A DNA stretch of 23,076 nucleotides, taken from contig PMBA01000228.1 in assembly GCA_003152795.1 (NCBI GenBank), forward strand, positions 1 through 23,076, in the 5' to 3' direction. The notes beneath the pieces are model-generated. The model was not told the DNA's origin and made no database searches. It saw only the letters and a program-made list of their open reading frames with translations. This stretch comes from Acidobacteriaceae bacterium. Its GTDB lineage: Bacteria; Acidobacteriota; Terriglobia; Terriglobales; Acidobacteriaceae. Positions 1 to 8,945 of the stretch are shown here, one piece after another (the stretch's first letter is position 1; the number at the start of each line of letters is the position of its first letter). The position numbers and the translations under genes were made by a program.

Positions 1-1038
1 GAAGGCCATCTGCGCGGCATCATCGGACAGCTCACGGTGGAGGAGATCGTCAAGCAGCCCGAGATGGTGGGCGATCGCATGCGCGCGACCTGCGCCGACG
101 ACATGAACAAGATGGGCCTCGAAGTAATTTCGTTCACCATTAAAGAGGTCCGCGACAAGAACGAATACATCACCAACATGGGCAAGCCGGACGTCGCCCG
201 CATCAAGCGAGACGCGGACGTTGCCACCGCGGAAGCAGAACGGGATACAGCCATCAAGCGCGCGATAGCAACCCGGGAAGCGGCGGTAGCCAAGGCGCAA
301 GCCGATCAGGAGCGGGTGCTGGCGGAGACCCTGTCGCAGGCGAAGCAGGCGGAATCGCAGCGCGACCTCGAGGTCAAAAAAGCGCAGTACCTTGAAGTCA
401 CGAAAAAGCAGCAGGCGCAGGCGGACAAGTCGTACGACATTCAGAGCAACGTGATGCAGCAGCAGGTCATCACGGAAAGCGTGCGCGTCCAGCAGGTGGA
501 AAAGGAAGGACAGGTAAAAGTCCAGGACGCGGAAATCAGCCGGCGCGAAAAAGAACTGATCGCGACCGTATTGAAAGGGGCAGAGATCGAGCGGCAGCGC
601 ATCGAAACCCTCGCCGCCGCCGAGAAGCAGCGCCTGATCGCGGAGGCCGAAGGGCACGCCTCGGCGATTCGCGCCCAGGGCGAAGCGGAGGCGGAAATCA
701 TCTTCAAGAAAGGTGAAGCCGAAGCGAAAGCAATGAATGTGAAAGCAGCCGCGTACCAGGAGTACAACCAGGCGGCGGTGGTGGACAAACTGATCACCGG
801 GCTGCCGGAGATCGTCAAGGCCCTGGCTGCGCCGCTGGCCAACGTGGACAAGATCACCATCGTTTCCACCGGCAACGGCGACACGGCCGGCCTGAACAAG
901 ATCACCGGCGACATCACGAAGATGGCGGCACAGGTGCCGGCGTTGTTCGAAACGCTCTCGGGAATGCCCCTGGGAGAGCTATTAGGCAAAGTCCGTCAAA
1001 TCGGCGACAAGACACCGAAGCCGGACGAAAAGCAGTAG
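1..1038 (+). CDS. Flotillin/SPFH-domain protein, 5' end missing
   Basis: The frame is open from base 1, so the gene starts upstream of the window and only the last 345 residues are visible. They begin at the end of the SPFH/PHB domain (GHLRGIIGQLTVEEI, then DMNKMGLEVISFTIKEV), a segment typical of flotillins. A long charged coiled coil follows, rich in Ala, Glu, Lys and Gln, with the repeated EAEGHA/GEAEAE pattern of the flotillin domain. The C-terminal tail (about residue 245 on) carries LPEIVKALAAPLANVDKI, also typical of the family. Flotillins (FloT/YuaG in Bacillus, YqiK in E. coli) oligomerise on the inner face of the cytoplasmic membrane and organise membrane microdomains. An N-terminal membrane hairpin is expected but lies outside the window. 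The downstream neighbours are a membrane minipeptide and PspA, which supports a membrane-integrity role. Family assignment is firm; the physiological role is inferred. Confidence 0.93.
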   Translation, partial: EGHLRGIIGQLTVEEIVKQPEMVGDRMRATCADDMNKMGLEVISFTIKEVRDKNEYITNMGKPDVARIKRDADVATAEAERDTAIKRAIATREAAVAKAQADQERVLAETLSQAKQAESQRDLEVKKAQYLEVTKKQQAQADKSYDIQSNVMQQQVITESVRVQQVEKEGQVKVQDAEISRREKELIATVLKGAEIERQRIETLAAAEKQRLIAEAEGHASAIRAQGEAEAEIIFKKGEAEAKAMNVKAAAYQEYNQAAVVDKLITGLPEIVKALAAPLANVDKITIVSTGNGDTAGLNKITGDITKMAAQVPALFETLSGMPLGELLGKVRQIGDKTPKPDEKQ

Positions 1039-1062
1039 GTGGAGCAGTCGACGGAACAGCGC

Positions 1063-1090
1063 ATGACCAACGACCAACGACAAACGACCG
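1063..1090. repeat. ACGACCAACGAC low-complexity repeat, copy 1
   Basis: A run of near-tandem RACSAMC units lies between the flotillin stop and the Shine-Dalgarno site of the minipeptide gene. Bases 1069-1081 (AACGACCAACGAC) recur exactly at 1304-1316 on the other side of that gene. Function is unknown; spacers of this texture are, to my recollection, common in acidobacterial genomes. Confidence 0.6.
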
Positions 1091-1095
1091 ATTTC

Positions 1096-1101
1096 AGGAG
1101 G
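1096..1101 (+). promoter_or_regulatory. Shine-Dalgarno site fixing the minipeptide start
   Basis: A perfect AGGAGG stands 6 bases before the GTG at 1108. It decides the start of the 59-aa peptide against the longer reading that begins at the GTG at 1039, directly after the flotillin stop and without a ribosome-binding site. Confidence 0.8.
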
Positions 1102-1107
1102 TATTCC

Positions 1108-1287
1108 GTGCAACAGGAAGTTCATCACGCCAGATCACTCGGCCTGTCCGTCGCCCTGGGAGCCGCGATGGGAGCGGCTCTGGGCGCCGCTACCGGCCAC
1201 ATGGGCGTCTGGGTCGCCGCGGGAATCGCAGCTTACATCGCGATCTCCGTAGTGGGCGGGGCCTGGAACAAAAGACCGAACGACTAA
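1108..1287 (+). CDS. Small glycine-zipper membrane protein, 59 aa
   Basis: The peptide starts at GTG 1108 behind a perfect AGGAGG. It has a short polar N-terminus (MQQEVHHARS), then two hydrophobic segments: about residues 10-28, a small-residue stretch with the GAAMGAALGAATG pattern of a glycine zipper, and about residues 32-51 (VWVAAGIAAYIAISVVGGAW). It ends in a basic tail, KRPND. This fits a two-helix inner-membrane protein or a membrane-embedded oligomer. I recognise no named family. It lies between flotillin and PspA genes, both of which act at the membrane surface, so a partner or anchor role is possible but is inference only. The gene's 3' end runs into a low-complexity repeat, so its last few codons may be repeat-derived. 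Confidence 0.72.
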   Translation: MQQEVHHARSLGLSVALGAAMGAALGAATGHMGVWVAAGIAAYIAISVVGGAWNKRPND

Positions 1288-1320
1288 CGACGAACTAAGG
1301 AAGAACGACCAACGACGATT
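1274..1320. repeat. ACGACCAACGAC low-complexity repeat, copy 2
   Basis: This stretch consists of variants of the unit GAACGAC/TAACGAC and includes AACGACCAACGAC at 1304-1316, identical to 1069-1081. It overlaps the last codons of the minipeptide gene and ends just before the pspA ribosome-binding site, so the two copies bracket the small gene. Confidence 0.55.
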
Positions 1321-1336
1321 CAACACGAGGTGTTTT

Positions 1337-1996
1337 ATGGCATTACTCGAACGCGTTTCCACTTTAGTGCGGGCCAACCTCAACGATCTGATCGACAAAG
1401 CTGAGGAGCCCGAAAAGATGATCAAGCAGGTCATCCTGGACATGAACAACCAGCTCTTGCAGGTTAAGACCCAGGTTGCGATTGCCATCGCCGACCAGCA
1501 TTTGCTGGAAAAGAAGAAACTCGAGAACGACGACAAAATCGTGGAATGGATGCGCAAGGCCGAACTGGCGGTCGACAAGAAACAGGACGACCTGGCCCGT
1601 GCCGCTCTGCTCCGGGTTGAGAGTTATCGCGATTTGAGCGCCAACTTCGCGCAGCAACTCGAAGACCAGAAGGCGCAGGTCGAGAATCTGAAATCGGCGC
1701 TGCGCAATCTCGATCAGAAGCTGGCTGAGGCCAACGCCAAAGCCGATCTGCTGATCGCACAGCACCGCCGCGCCCGGGCCGCCAACAAGGCGACCGATGC
1801 CCAGTCCGGTATGGACGCCAACGGCAAGTCGGCCACCTTCGATCGCATGAAGAGAAAAGTCGCCCGCGAAGAAGCCCTGGGCGAAGCCAAGTCCCAAATC
1901 CTGGCCGACGACGTGGAAAACCGCCTTGCCGCCCTGGAAAAAGAGGACCGCATCGAGCAGTTGCTAACAGAACTGAAGACAAAGCGCGGGGCGTAG
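1337..1996 (+). CDS. pspA: PspA/IM30 family phage-shock protein
   Basis: The 219-residue protein is almost entirely helical coiled coil, as in PspA/Vipp1 (E. coli PspA is about 222 aa). It opens with an amphipathic helix (MALLERVSTLVRANLNDLI), the membrane-binding helix of the family, followed by the conserved DKAEEPEKMIKQVILDM. The later FDRMKRKVAREEALGEAKSQ segment matches the conserved third helix region. PspA-type proteins are cytoplasmic, bind stressed inner membrane, form ESCRT-III-like polymers and stabilise the bilayer. A GAGG (1327-1330) precedes the ATG by 6 bases. No pspF, pspB or pspC lies nearby; instead the gene follows flotillin and a membrane minipeptide in the same direction, so co-expression with these is plausible. 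Family certain, exact role inferred. Confidence 0.95.
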   Translation: MALLERVSTLVRANLNDLIDKAEEPEKMIKQVILDMNNQLLQVKTQVAIAIADQHLLEKKKLENDDKIVEWMRKAELAVDKKQDDLARAALLRVESYRDLSANFAQQLEDQKAQVENLKSALRNLDQKLAEANAKADLLIAQHRRARAANKATDAQSGMDANGKSATFDRMKRKVAREEALGEAKSQILADDVENRLAALEKEDRIEQLLTELKTKRGA

Positions 1997-2010
1997 CCGG
2001 AACCACGTAG

Positions 2011-2032
2011 GGGCGGACGCCCTAGTCCGCCC
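2011..2032. repeat. Palindromic intergenic element (GCGGAC type), copy A
   Basis: GGGCGGAC (2011-2018) and GTCCGCCC (2025-2032) form a perfect 8-bp stem around the 6-base loop GCCCTA. A second, weaker hairpin, CGGCC-TACTT-GGCCG, follows at 2046-2060. No T-run follows, so a classical intrinsic terminator is unlikely, though the site sits 15 bases after the pspA stop. The core resembles the CGCGGACA/TGTCCGCG hairpin between hemH and hemY, which suggests a dispersed palindrome family. Confidence 0.6.
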
Positions 2033-2107
2033 AGTCGGGCGCAGCCGGCCTACTTGGCCGCTGGTGATGCAGCGGCGGAACAGGTTGGATGCACAAGGAG
2101 AACTTTA

Positions 2108-2554
2108 ATGATCGTCAGACTCAGACAAATTGAATCGAAGTTCGTGTCGGGATTGTCTGTACTCGCGTTGCTGCTGGGTATTTGCGCGGCGGTCCAAGCA
2201 CAGCAGAAGCCTGAGCAACTTGCGCAGCACTCCTCGGACACTTGGCTAGCCCTGGTCGACTCCGGGAAATATGCGGACAGTTGGCAGGAGACGTCGCAGA
2301 TTTTCAAAACCGCTGTCACCAGGGAGCAGTGGCAAAACTCGCTGCGGGGGAGCCGCGATCCGTTGGGCAAGATGCTATCACGCAAGCTCAAGAGCGCTAC
2401 TTACGCCAAAACGCTGCCGGGCGCGCCCGATGGCGAGTACGTGGTGATTCAGTACGAGAGTAGCTTCGAACACCAGCAGTCGGCGGTGGAGACGGTTACT
2501 CCCATGCTCGACAAAGATGGGAAGTGGAGGGTCTCCGGGTATTACATCAAATAG
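2108..2554 (+). CDS. Exported DUF4019-type protein
   Basis: The start is ATG 2108, preceded at 7 bases by AAGGAG (2095-2100); longer readings run through the intergenic hairpins. The 148-aa product has a signal peptide (hydrophobic core GLSVLALLLGICAAVQA, cleavage likely after AQA) and is expected in the periplasm. The mature part has the layout I associate with DUF4019: a helical WLALVDSGKYADSWQETS segment, FKTAVTREQW, LGKMLSRKLKSA, then a beta-rich part with GEYVVIQYESSFEHQ, and ends in KWRVSGYYIK. No enzymatic motif is visible and the biochemical function is unknown. It lies in the same direction after pspA, across a 111-base spacer with two hairpins, so it may or may not share the transcript. 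Confidence 0.85.
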   Translation: MIVRLRQIESKFVSGLSVLALLLGICAAVQAQQKPEQLAQHSSDTWLALVDSGKYADSWQETSQIFKTAVTREQWQNSLRGSRDPLGKMLSRKLKSATYAKTLPGAPDGEYVVIQYESSFEHQQSAVETVTPMLDKDGKWRVSGYYIK

Positions 2555-2600
2555 CGACCGCACCTGTTGCGCAAGCTAGAATCGAACCGAGGCTACTCCG

Positions 2601-3104
2601 ATGCGCAAGATCTTCCATTTTGACTCACCCGCCGGCCCGTACGTCGCGGACGCCGCCGTCCTCTGCTGCTTCGATCACCGCATCAGCACGGCGGTGCGGA
2701 AGTTTCTGAAGAAGCAAGGCATCGAGCGCGCTGACATGATCATTGTTGCCGGGGGAGCCAAGACCCTTGCTTCCCCGCGCAACGATTTTGAACAGGACTT
2801 CATCCTCGAACAGGTCCGCATGTCGATCCGCCTGCACCAGACCAGGCGCGTCATGGTGATGAGCCACTCCGACTGCGCTACTTATGGCGGCCTGGCCCAT
2901 TTCAAAGGCGACAAAACAGCCGAAGCCGAGCATCACCGCGGCGAACTCCTTCGCGCGGGAGAGCTTCTCACCTCAAACTTCCCCGATATTTCGGTTGAGC
3001 CCTACTTCGTGAAGTTTGATGGAATCTGGGAAGTGAAAGGCGCGGACCACCTGAAGTCCGCGACCCAGACAGGGGCGGCGGATCACGATCACAAGATTGC
3101 GTAG
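2601..3104 (+). CDS. Beta-carbonic-anhydrase-like zinc protein
   Basis: The 167-aa product carries the metal-site signature of beta-carbonic anhydrases: C23-F-D25-H-R27 (CxDxR) and H89-S-D-C92 (HxxC), giving a likely Cys2His zinc site with the Asp/Arg dyad. Beta-class enzymes interconvert CO2 and bicarbonate in the cytoplasm. The protein is shorter than typical beta enzymes (about 190-220 aa), and the hydrophobic segment before HxxC reads RVMVMSHSDCATYGG, so it may be a diverged branch with another activity. There is no signal peptide. A GAGG lies shortly before the ATG. It is convergent with the LysR gene at a 12-base gap. The metal-site reading is direct; catalytic activity is inference. 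Confidence 0.75.
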   Translation: MRKIFHFDSPAGPYVADAAVLCCFDHRISTAVRKFLKKQGIERADMIIVAGGAKTLASPRNDFEQDFILEQVRMSIRLHQTRRVMVMSHSDCATYGGLAHFKGDKTAEAEHHRGELLRAGELLTSNFPDISVEPYFVKFDGIWEVKGADHLKSATQTGAADHDHKIA

Positions 3105-3116
3105 CCTCCGGCCACT

Positions 3117-4010
3117 TCAGGCCTTCTTTGTCGAGGCCAATTGGCGCAACACATCGATGAATGCGGTGGTGGCGCAGGAGAGCGTTCGGTCGCGGCGGTA
3201 GGCCAGTCCCAGTTCGCGAAAAAGTTCCACATCCTCCAAATCAATCAGCTTCACTCTGCCGGAGGCCACTTCATCGCGCGCGAAGGACGCACTGATGAGA
3301 GAGACTCCGAGATTGGCGGCGACAAAGCTTTTGATCATGCCGATGCTGGGCAGTTCCATTCGAACCTGCAGTTCGTCGCGATAGGGGCGGAAGAGTTTGT
3401 CCAGCAGCCTGCGCGTGTGGCCTGTCTTTGGCAGCAGCAGCGGATGCTTGACGATATCGCGCACGGCTGCGGTCTTATGCCGGGCCAGGGGATTGTTGGG
3501 GCTCACCATCAACATGAGCTTGTCACGGAAGATGGGTTGGATTTCCAGGCTGGGAGACTGGATCGGCAAAGTGAGGAAGCCGACTTCGATGGAGCCGTTC
3601 TCCAGCTTTTCCGTGATCTTGTAACTGAAATTCCTGTAAATATTAATCTGCACGGTCTTGTAGCGGCGGCAGTATTCGGCAAACACTTCCGGCAGCACAT
3701 AGAGGCATGTGGCCTCGTTGGCGCCGACGCGAAGGGTGCCGCGGGGCGTGCCGCTATGGTCTGCCACCGCGATTAGCGATTCCTCCCGCAGCTTTCTCAG
3801 GCGCTCGGCATAGTCGAAAAGCACGAGTCCGGCCGGGGTGAGCTTTACGGTTTTGCCTGAGCGGTCGAGCAGGCGATCGCCATACTCCTGTTCCAACTGG
3901 CGGATCTGGGCGCTGACCGCCGATTGCGAGCGGAAAACTTTTTCTCCAGCGCGCGAAAAGCTGCCCTGTTTCGCAACTTCCAGAAACGTGATGAGCTGAT
4001 CGAAGTCCAT
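3117..4010 (-). CDS. LysR-family transcriptional regulator
   Basis: The 297-aa protein has the standard LysR layout. A winged helix-turn-helix spans residues 1-60 (FLEVAKQGSFSRAGEKVFRSQSAVSAQIRQLEQ, then LLDRSGKTVKLTPAG), followed by a linker helix and a periplasmic-binding-like effector domain from about residue 90 (GTLRVGANEATCLYVLPEV onward). It is transcribed divergently from gltB across 276 bases, the same arrangement as Bacillus gltC-gltAB, so control of the glutamate synthase genes is the simplest hypothesis. The effector domain alone does not reveal the ligand; CysB/CbbR-like roles remain possible. No good Shine-Dalgarno precedes ATG 4010, but a TATAAT on the minus strand (4030-4025) lies close upstream, so the mRNA may have a very short leader. 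Confidence 0.93.
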   Translation of the reverse strand: MDFDQLITFLEVAKQGSFSRAGEKVFRSQSAVSAQIRQLEQEYGDRLLDRSGKTVKLTPAGLVLFDYAERLRKLREESLIAVADHSGTPRGTLRVGANEATCLYVLPEVFAEYCRRYKTVQINIYRNFSYKITEKLENGSIEVGFLTLPIQSPSLEIQPIFRDKLMLMVSPNNPLARHKTAAVRDIVKHPLLLPKTGHTRRLLDKLFRPYRDELQVRMELPSIGMIKSFVAANLGVSLISASFARDEVASGRVKLIDLEDVELFRELGLAYRRDRTLSCATTAFIDVLRQLASTKKA

Positions 4011-4286
4011 TGCGTTTAAGCCGGATTATAATGGACTTAGCAGGTCTAGCGGGAAATTAGGCTGAATTTGCCAGGGAACCGCGAGATTCTGAAATTTGCA
4101 TCCTTCGTATTGAAATTCTGAATTGTACTTTCGCGCTCGCCTGGCGGTAACTAAGAACTTACAGACATGTGTTCCTGAGGCGAAGTGTGCGAAACCCCCC
4201 GCAGCCTTTGCGGCGAAGCGCCAACTGCCAACTCATGAACAACTGATTCAGAAGCGGCATGGCGCGGCGAAAGGTTCGCCGCAACC
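4011..4286. promoter_or_regulatory. Divergent regulatory region, LysR gene / gltBD
   Basis: This 276-base spacer is AT-richer than the flanking genes. ATTATAAT at 4025-4032 supplies a TATAAT on both strands. Further in, TGAAATT occurs at 4090-4096 and 4111-4117, exactly 21 bases (two helical turns) apart, and ATTCTGAA at 4086-4093 and 4115-4122. The second copy contains the near-palindrome AATTC-T-GAATT (4114-4124). These are candidate operator half-sites for the adjacent regulator. No convincing -35/-10 pair for gltB could be fixed by eye. A 63-codon open frame at 4123-4314 overlaps the gltB start and is not supported as a gene. Confidence 0.45.
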
Positions 4287-7200
4287 ATGGCAATGCTGCA
4301 AAACGTGCCCATGACGACGCGTTGGAACAAAACGAATGGCCCTCCCTGCGCCCAGGGTCTCTACCATCCGGCGCAAGAGCACGATGCGTGCGGGATCGGA
4401 TTCGTGGCCAGCATCCGCGGCCACAAGAGTCACGAAATCATAACCAAGGGAATTCAGGTGCTGCTCAACCTGACGCACCGGGGGGCCTGCGGGTGCGATC
4501 CCGAGACCGGCGATGGCGCCGGCATTCTCCTCCAGATCCCTCACCAGTTTTTTGTGCGCGAGTGCGGCCGGCTGGGCTTCGAACTGCCTGCGCCGGGCGC
4601 TTACGGCGTGGGCATGACATTTCTGCCGGTGGAGAAACATGAACGCCTGCAATGCGAAGGAATTCTGGAGCGCATTGTACGCGAGGAGGGATTGACGGTT
4701 CTGGGATGGCGGGATACGCCGGTTTTCGCATCCGCAATTGGCCGCGAGGCGCGCGCTTCGCAGCCTTACATCCAGCAGATTTTTGTTGGATGCGGCCACA
4801 TCGGCGATGAAGCCGCGTTTGAGCGCAAACTTTATGTGGTGCGCAAGCGCGCCGAATCGGAGATGGCAGGGTCCGGCATCAAGGATGCCGAGATGTTCCA
4901 CATCCCATCGCTCTCCTGCCGCACCATCGTTTACAAGGGTCTGCTGCTCGCCCCGCAGATCACTAATTTTTACAAGGAGCTCTCCGATCCCGACGTGACC
5001 AGCGCGTTGTGTCTGGTGCATCAACGTTTCTCCACTAACACGTTTCCGAGCTGGCAACGGGCGCATCCCTATCGCTACATCGCGCACAATGGAGAGATCA
5101 ACACGCTCAAGGGCAACGTCAACTGGATGCACGCGCGCCAGTCTCTGCTCCAGTCTCTATTGTTTGGCGACGATATAAAGAAGCTCTATCCCATCATCGC
5201 GCCGGATGGCAGCGACTCCGCGAACTTCGACAACGCGGTTGAACTCCTGTTGCAGGCGGGGCGCAGCCTGCCGCACGCCATGGCGATGCTGGTTCCGGAA
5301 GCGTGGGCGGGGAATCCGCACATGAAGGCGGAGAAGCGCGCATTTTACGAATATCACGCGTGCCTGATGGAACCGTGGGATGGGCCGGCGGCCATCGCTT
5401 TCACCGACGGCAGAGTCATCGGCGCCATCCTCGACCGCAACGGATTGCGGCCTGGACGTTACGTGGTCACCAACGACGAGCACGTCATCATGGCCTCCGA
5501 AGCTGGAGTGCTCGATCTCGACCCGGAACACGTGAAGATGAAAGGGCGCTTGCAGCCGGGGAAGATGTTTTTGGTAGACACGGTCGAAGGCCGCATCGTT
5601 CCCGACAAGGAAATCAAGCACCGGCTGGCTTCGCGGCAGCCATATGGGCAGTGGCTCAAAGACAATCAGATCACGATCGAGCAGTTGCCCGAGCCTTCGC
5701 GCATGCACCATCCGGATGCGGAGACGCTGCTTCGCCGCCAGCGCGCGTTTGGTTACAGCGATGAAGACCTGCGCATGATCCTCGGTCCGATGGCATCGAA
5801 AGGGCAGGAGCCAGTCGGTTCGATGGGCACCGATACGCCGCTCGCCTGTCTCTCAGACAGGCCACAATCGCTGTTCAACTATTTCAAGCAGCTCTTTGCC
5901 CAGGTCACTAATCCTCCCATCGACCCGATCCGCGAAGAGATCGTGATGTCGCTCATCAGCTACATCGGAAGCGAACGCAACATTCTCTCGGAGGCGCCGG
6001 AGAACTGCCACATGCTGAAGCTGGCGCACCCGCTGTTGACCAACCTCGAACTGGAGAAACTGCGCCGCGTCTCGACCGGAGATCTGCTGGCCATCACCCT
6101 TCCTGCGCTCTTCCGTGCCGGCGATGGTGAAGCGGGACTGAAGCGGTCGCTCGACGAGTTGTGCCAGCGCGCGTCGCTCGCCGGAAAGGCCGGCTACACG
6201 CTGCTGATTCTTTCCGATCGCGGTGTGAACAAGGATTACGCTCCCATCCCCAGTCTGCTGGCGCTGGCCGCGGTCCATAACCTGCTGGTGCAGGAGGAGA
6301 CGCGAACCCAGGTGGCGCTGATTACGGAATCGGGCGAACCGCGGGAGGTGATGCACTTTGCGCTGCTCAGTGGTTACGGGGCCAGCGCCATCAATCCTTA
6401 TATGGCGTTAGAGAGCGTCGAAAGCCTGGCGCGGCGCGGCGAGTTGGCGGAGGGCGTAACTCCCGAACTGGCGGTGAAGCATTTTATCAAGTCGGTGAAC
6501 AAAGGTCTGCTGAAGACCTTCGCGAAGATGGGTATCTCGACGTTACAGAGTTACCAGGGCGCACAGGTGTTCGAAGCCATCGGGCTGAACCGGGGATTGG
6601 TGGATTCCTACTTCGCAGGTACGGCGTCACGCCTGGAAGGCGTCGGCCTGGAAGTGCTCGCCCGCGAAGCGCAGATGAAGCACGAGCACGCGTTCCGTCC
6701 CCTCACCGAGTCCGAGACCGAACTTGCGGTCGGAGGAAATTACCACCAGCGGGCGAACGGCGAGTATCACCTGCTGAATCCGCTGACCATCGGCAAACTG
6801 CAGCAGGCAGTGCGGCAGGAGAGTTCCCAGACCTTTCAGGAATACACCGACCTCATCGACAACCAAAGCAGTAATATGGCGACGGTCCGCAGTCTGATGA
6901 AGTTGAAGAAGAGCGCCAGCCCGGTTCCCCTCGAAGAAGTCGAGCCCGCAAGAGAAATCGTGAAGCGCTTTACCACGGGAGCGATGTCGTTTGGCTCGAT
7001 CAGCAAAGAAGCGCACGAGACTCTGGCGATCGCCATGAACCGCATCGGAGGGAAGTCCAATACCGGTGAAGGTGGCGAAGATGAAGAGCGCTTCAAGCCG
7101 GATGCGAACGGAGACCTGCGGCGCAGCGCCGTGAAGCAGGTAGCATCGGCGCGCTTTGGAGTTACTGCGAACTATCTCGTCAATGCGGATGAGTTGCAGA

Positions 7201-8945
7201 TCAAGATGGCGCAAGGCGCAAAGCCGGGCGAAGGCGGGCAACTTCCCGGGCACAAAGTGGATGAAGTGATTGCGCGGCTGCGGCATTCCATCCCCGGCGT
7301 GGGTTTGATTTCGCCCCCGCCTCACCACGACATTTATTCCATCGAAGATCTTGCGCAACTGATCTACGACCTGAAGAATGTAAATCCGCAAGCCCGCATC
7401 GCGGTGAAGTTAGTGGCGGAAGTGGGAGTGGGCACGGTGGCGGCGGGCGTTGCCAAGGCACACGCGGATGTGGTGCTGATCAGTGGCGACAGCGGAGGCA
7501 CGGGAGCTTCACCGTTGAGTTCCATCAAGCACGCCGGCATTCCCTGGGAACTCGGTTTGGCCGAGACGCAGCAGGTGCTTCTGTTGAACGATCTGCGCGG
7601 CCGAATCCGGGTACAGACGGACGGCAAGTTGCAGACCGGCCGCGATGTGGTCGTGGCGGCGCTGCTCGGCGCCGAAGAATTCGGTTTCGCGACCACGCCG
7701 CTGATTGCCATGGGCTGCGTCATGATGCGCAAGTGCCATCTCAACACTTGCTCGGTGGGCATCGCCACACAGGATCCCGTGCTGCGCCAGCGATTTCAGG
7801 GACAGCCCGAGCACGTCATCAACTTCTTTTTCTTTCTGGCGGAGCAGGTGCGGCAGTACATGTGCGAACTGGGCTTCCGTCGCATGGACGACATGATCGG
7901 GCGCGTCGACAGGCTTGACGTGCAACCAGCGGTCGACCACTGGAAGGGGCGAGGCCTCGATTTGTCGGCCATTCTCTATGACCCGCCGGTGCCCTCGCGT
8001 GTGGCACGCCGCTGTGTGCAGGCACAGGACCACGGTCTGGAGCAGGCGCTGGATCATGAGTTGCTCGCCGAGTCGAAACATGCCCTTGAAACGCTTGCGC
8101 CGGTTGAGATAACGCTGCCAGTGCGCAACGTTCACCGCTCCGTGGGAACGATGCTGAGCGGAGCGATTGCGCGTCGCCACGGGTCCACGGGCCTGCCCGA
8201 CGACACCATCCGAATTCACCTCGACGGATCGGCAGGGCAGAGCCTGGGCGCGTTTCTGGTCAAGGGAGTTACGCTCACGCTCGAAGGCGAGGCCAACGAT
8301 TACGTGGGCAAGGGCCTGTCCGGTGGGCGATTGATAGTCTATCCGCCGCGACGTTCCAGTTTCGCCCCCGAAGAAAACATTCTGATCGGCAACGTTGCCC
8401 TCTACGGCGCGACCAGCGGCGAAGCGTTTTTCAACGGTATGGCGGGCGAGCGCTTTGCCGTGCGTAATTCGGGAGCGACCGCGGTGGTTGAGGGAGTTGG
8501 CGACCACGGCTGCGAATATATGACCAGGGGCCTCGTGGTGGTGCTGGGAGCCTGCGGCAGAAATTTTGCCGCCGGCATGAGCGGCGGCGTCGCCTACGTG
8601 TTTGACGAGCGCGGCGACTTCACCGAAAAACGCTGCAATCTGGACTCGGTCGACCTCGAACCCGTCTGCGAAGCGCAGGATGCCCGCTTGGTGGAAACCA
8701 GGTTCGAGGTACAGTTCGCGGAAGCCAATCTCGTAAAGGTTCTGGTGGCCCGTCATCTGGAACTGACGCGCAGCCCGCGCGCCGCGTGGATTCTGGACAA
8801 CTGGTCTGAAGCTCTATCCAGATTCATCAAAGTCTTTCCCCACGAGCACAAGCGCGTGCTGGGAATGGGCCGCGCACGAGAGCCTTACATCCCCAGCGCG
8901 CCGTTGACCGCTGTCGCCCAGGCCGCGCAGGTGCAACATGGGTAA
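4287..8945 (+). CDS. gltB: Glutamate synthase (NADPH) large subunit
   Basis: The 1552-aa subunit transfers the amide nitrogen of glutamine to 2-oxoglutarate, working with GltD in ammonia assimilation. Cys35 in [11 protein letters not shown] is the expected N-terminal nucleophile of the class II glutaminase domain, so residues 1-34 form a propeptide. The glutaminase domain extends to about residue 420 ([28 protein letters not shown]). A central domain follows, then the FMN-binding synthase domain (about 880-1230; [23 protein letters not shown]). The Cys1144-x5-Cys1150-x4-Cys1155 motif binds the 3Fe-4S cluster. The C-terminal GXGXG helix domain (about 1290-1490) is complete. GAAAGG lies 12 bases before ATG 4287; ATGs at 4293 and 4311 are alternatives. 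It overlaps gltD by 8 bases, implying translational coupling. Confidence 0.98.
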   Translation: MAMLQNVPMTTRWNKTNGPPCAQGLYHPAQEHDACGIGFVASIRGHKSHEIITKGIQVLLNLTHRGACGCDPETGDGAGILLQIPHQFFVRECGRLGFELPAPGAYGVGMTFLPVEKHERLQCEGILERIVREEGLTVLGWRDTPVFASAIGREARASQPYIQQIFVGCGHIGDEAAFERKLYVVRKRAESEMAGSGIKDAEMFHIPSLSCRTIVYKGLLLAPQITNFYKELSDPDVTSALCLVHQRFSTNTFPSWQRAHPYRYIAHNGEINTLKGNVNWMHARQSLLQSLLFGDDIKKLYPIIAPDGSDSANFDNAVELLLQAGRSLPHAMAMLVPEAWAGNPHMKAEKRAFYEYHACLMEPWDGPAAIAFTDGRVIGAILDRNGLRPGRYVVTNDEHVIMASEAGVLDLDPEHVKMKGRLQPGKMFLVDTVEGRIVPDKEIKHRLASRQPYGQWLKDNQITIEQLPEPSRMHHPDAETLLRRQRAFGYSDEDLRMILGPMASKGQEPVGSMGTDTPLACLSDRPQSLFNYFKQLFAQVTNPPIDPIREEIVMSLISYIGSERNILSEAPENCHMLKLAHPLLTNLELEKLRRVSTGDLLAITLPALFRAGDGEAGLKRSLDELCQRASLAGKAGYTLLILSDRGVNKDYAPIPSLLALAAVHNLLVQEETRTQVALITESGEPREVMHFALLSGYGASAINPYMALESVESLARRGELAEGVTPELAVKHFIKSVNKGLLKTFAKMGISTLQSYQGAQVFEAIGLNRGLVDSYFAGTASRLEGVGLEVLAREAQMKHEHAFRPLTESETELAVGGNYHQRANGEYHLLNPLTIGKLQQAVRQESSQTFQEYTDLIDNQSSNMATVRSLMKLKKSASPVPLEEVEPAREIVKRFTTGAMSFGSISKEAHETLAIAMNRIGGKSNTGEGGEDEERFKPDANGDLRRSAVKQVASARFGVTANYLVNADELQIKMAQGAKPGEGGQLPGHKVDEVIARLRHSIPGVGLISPPPHHDIYSIEDLAQLIYDLKNVNPQARIAVKLVAEVGVGTVAAGVAKAHADVVLISGDSGGTGASPLSSIKHAGIPWELGLAETQQVLLLNDLRGRIRVQTDGKLQTGRDVVVAALLGAEEFGFATTPLIAMGCVMMRKCHLNTCSVGIATQDPVLRQRFQGQPEHVINFFFFLAEQVRQYMCELGFRRMDDMIGRVDRLDVQPAVDHWKGRGLDLSAILYDPPVPSRVARRCVQAQDHGLEQALDHELLAESKHALETLAPVEITLPVRNVHRSVGTMLSGAIARRHGSTGLPDDTIRIHLDGSAGQSLGAFLVKGVTLTLEGEANDYVGKGLSGGRLIVYPPRRSSFAPEENILIGNVALYGATSGEAFFNGMAGERFAVRNSGATAVVEGVGDHGCEYMTRGLVVVLGACGRNFAAGMSGGVAYVFDERGDFTEKRCNLDSVDLEPVCEAQDARLVETRFEVQFAEANLVKVLVARHLELTRSPRAAWILDNWSEALSRFIKVFPHEHKRVLGMGRAREPYIPSAPLTAVAQAAQVQHG

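Noticed and set aside
4123..4314. 63-codon open frame before gltB
   Set aside because: It overlaps the gltB start in another frame, has no Shine-Dalgarno and no family features.
7509..8756. 415-codon open frame on the minus strand
   Set aside because: It is antisense to the FMN and GXGXG domains of gltB and shows no recognisable protein motif.
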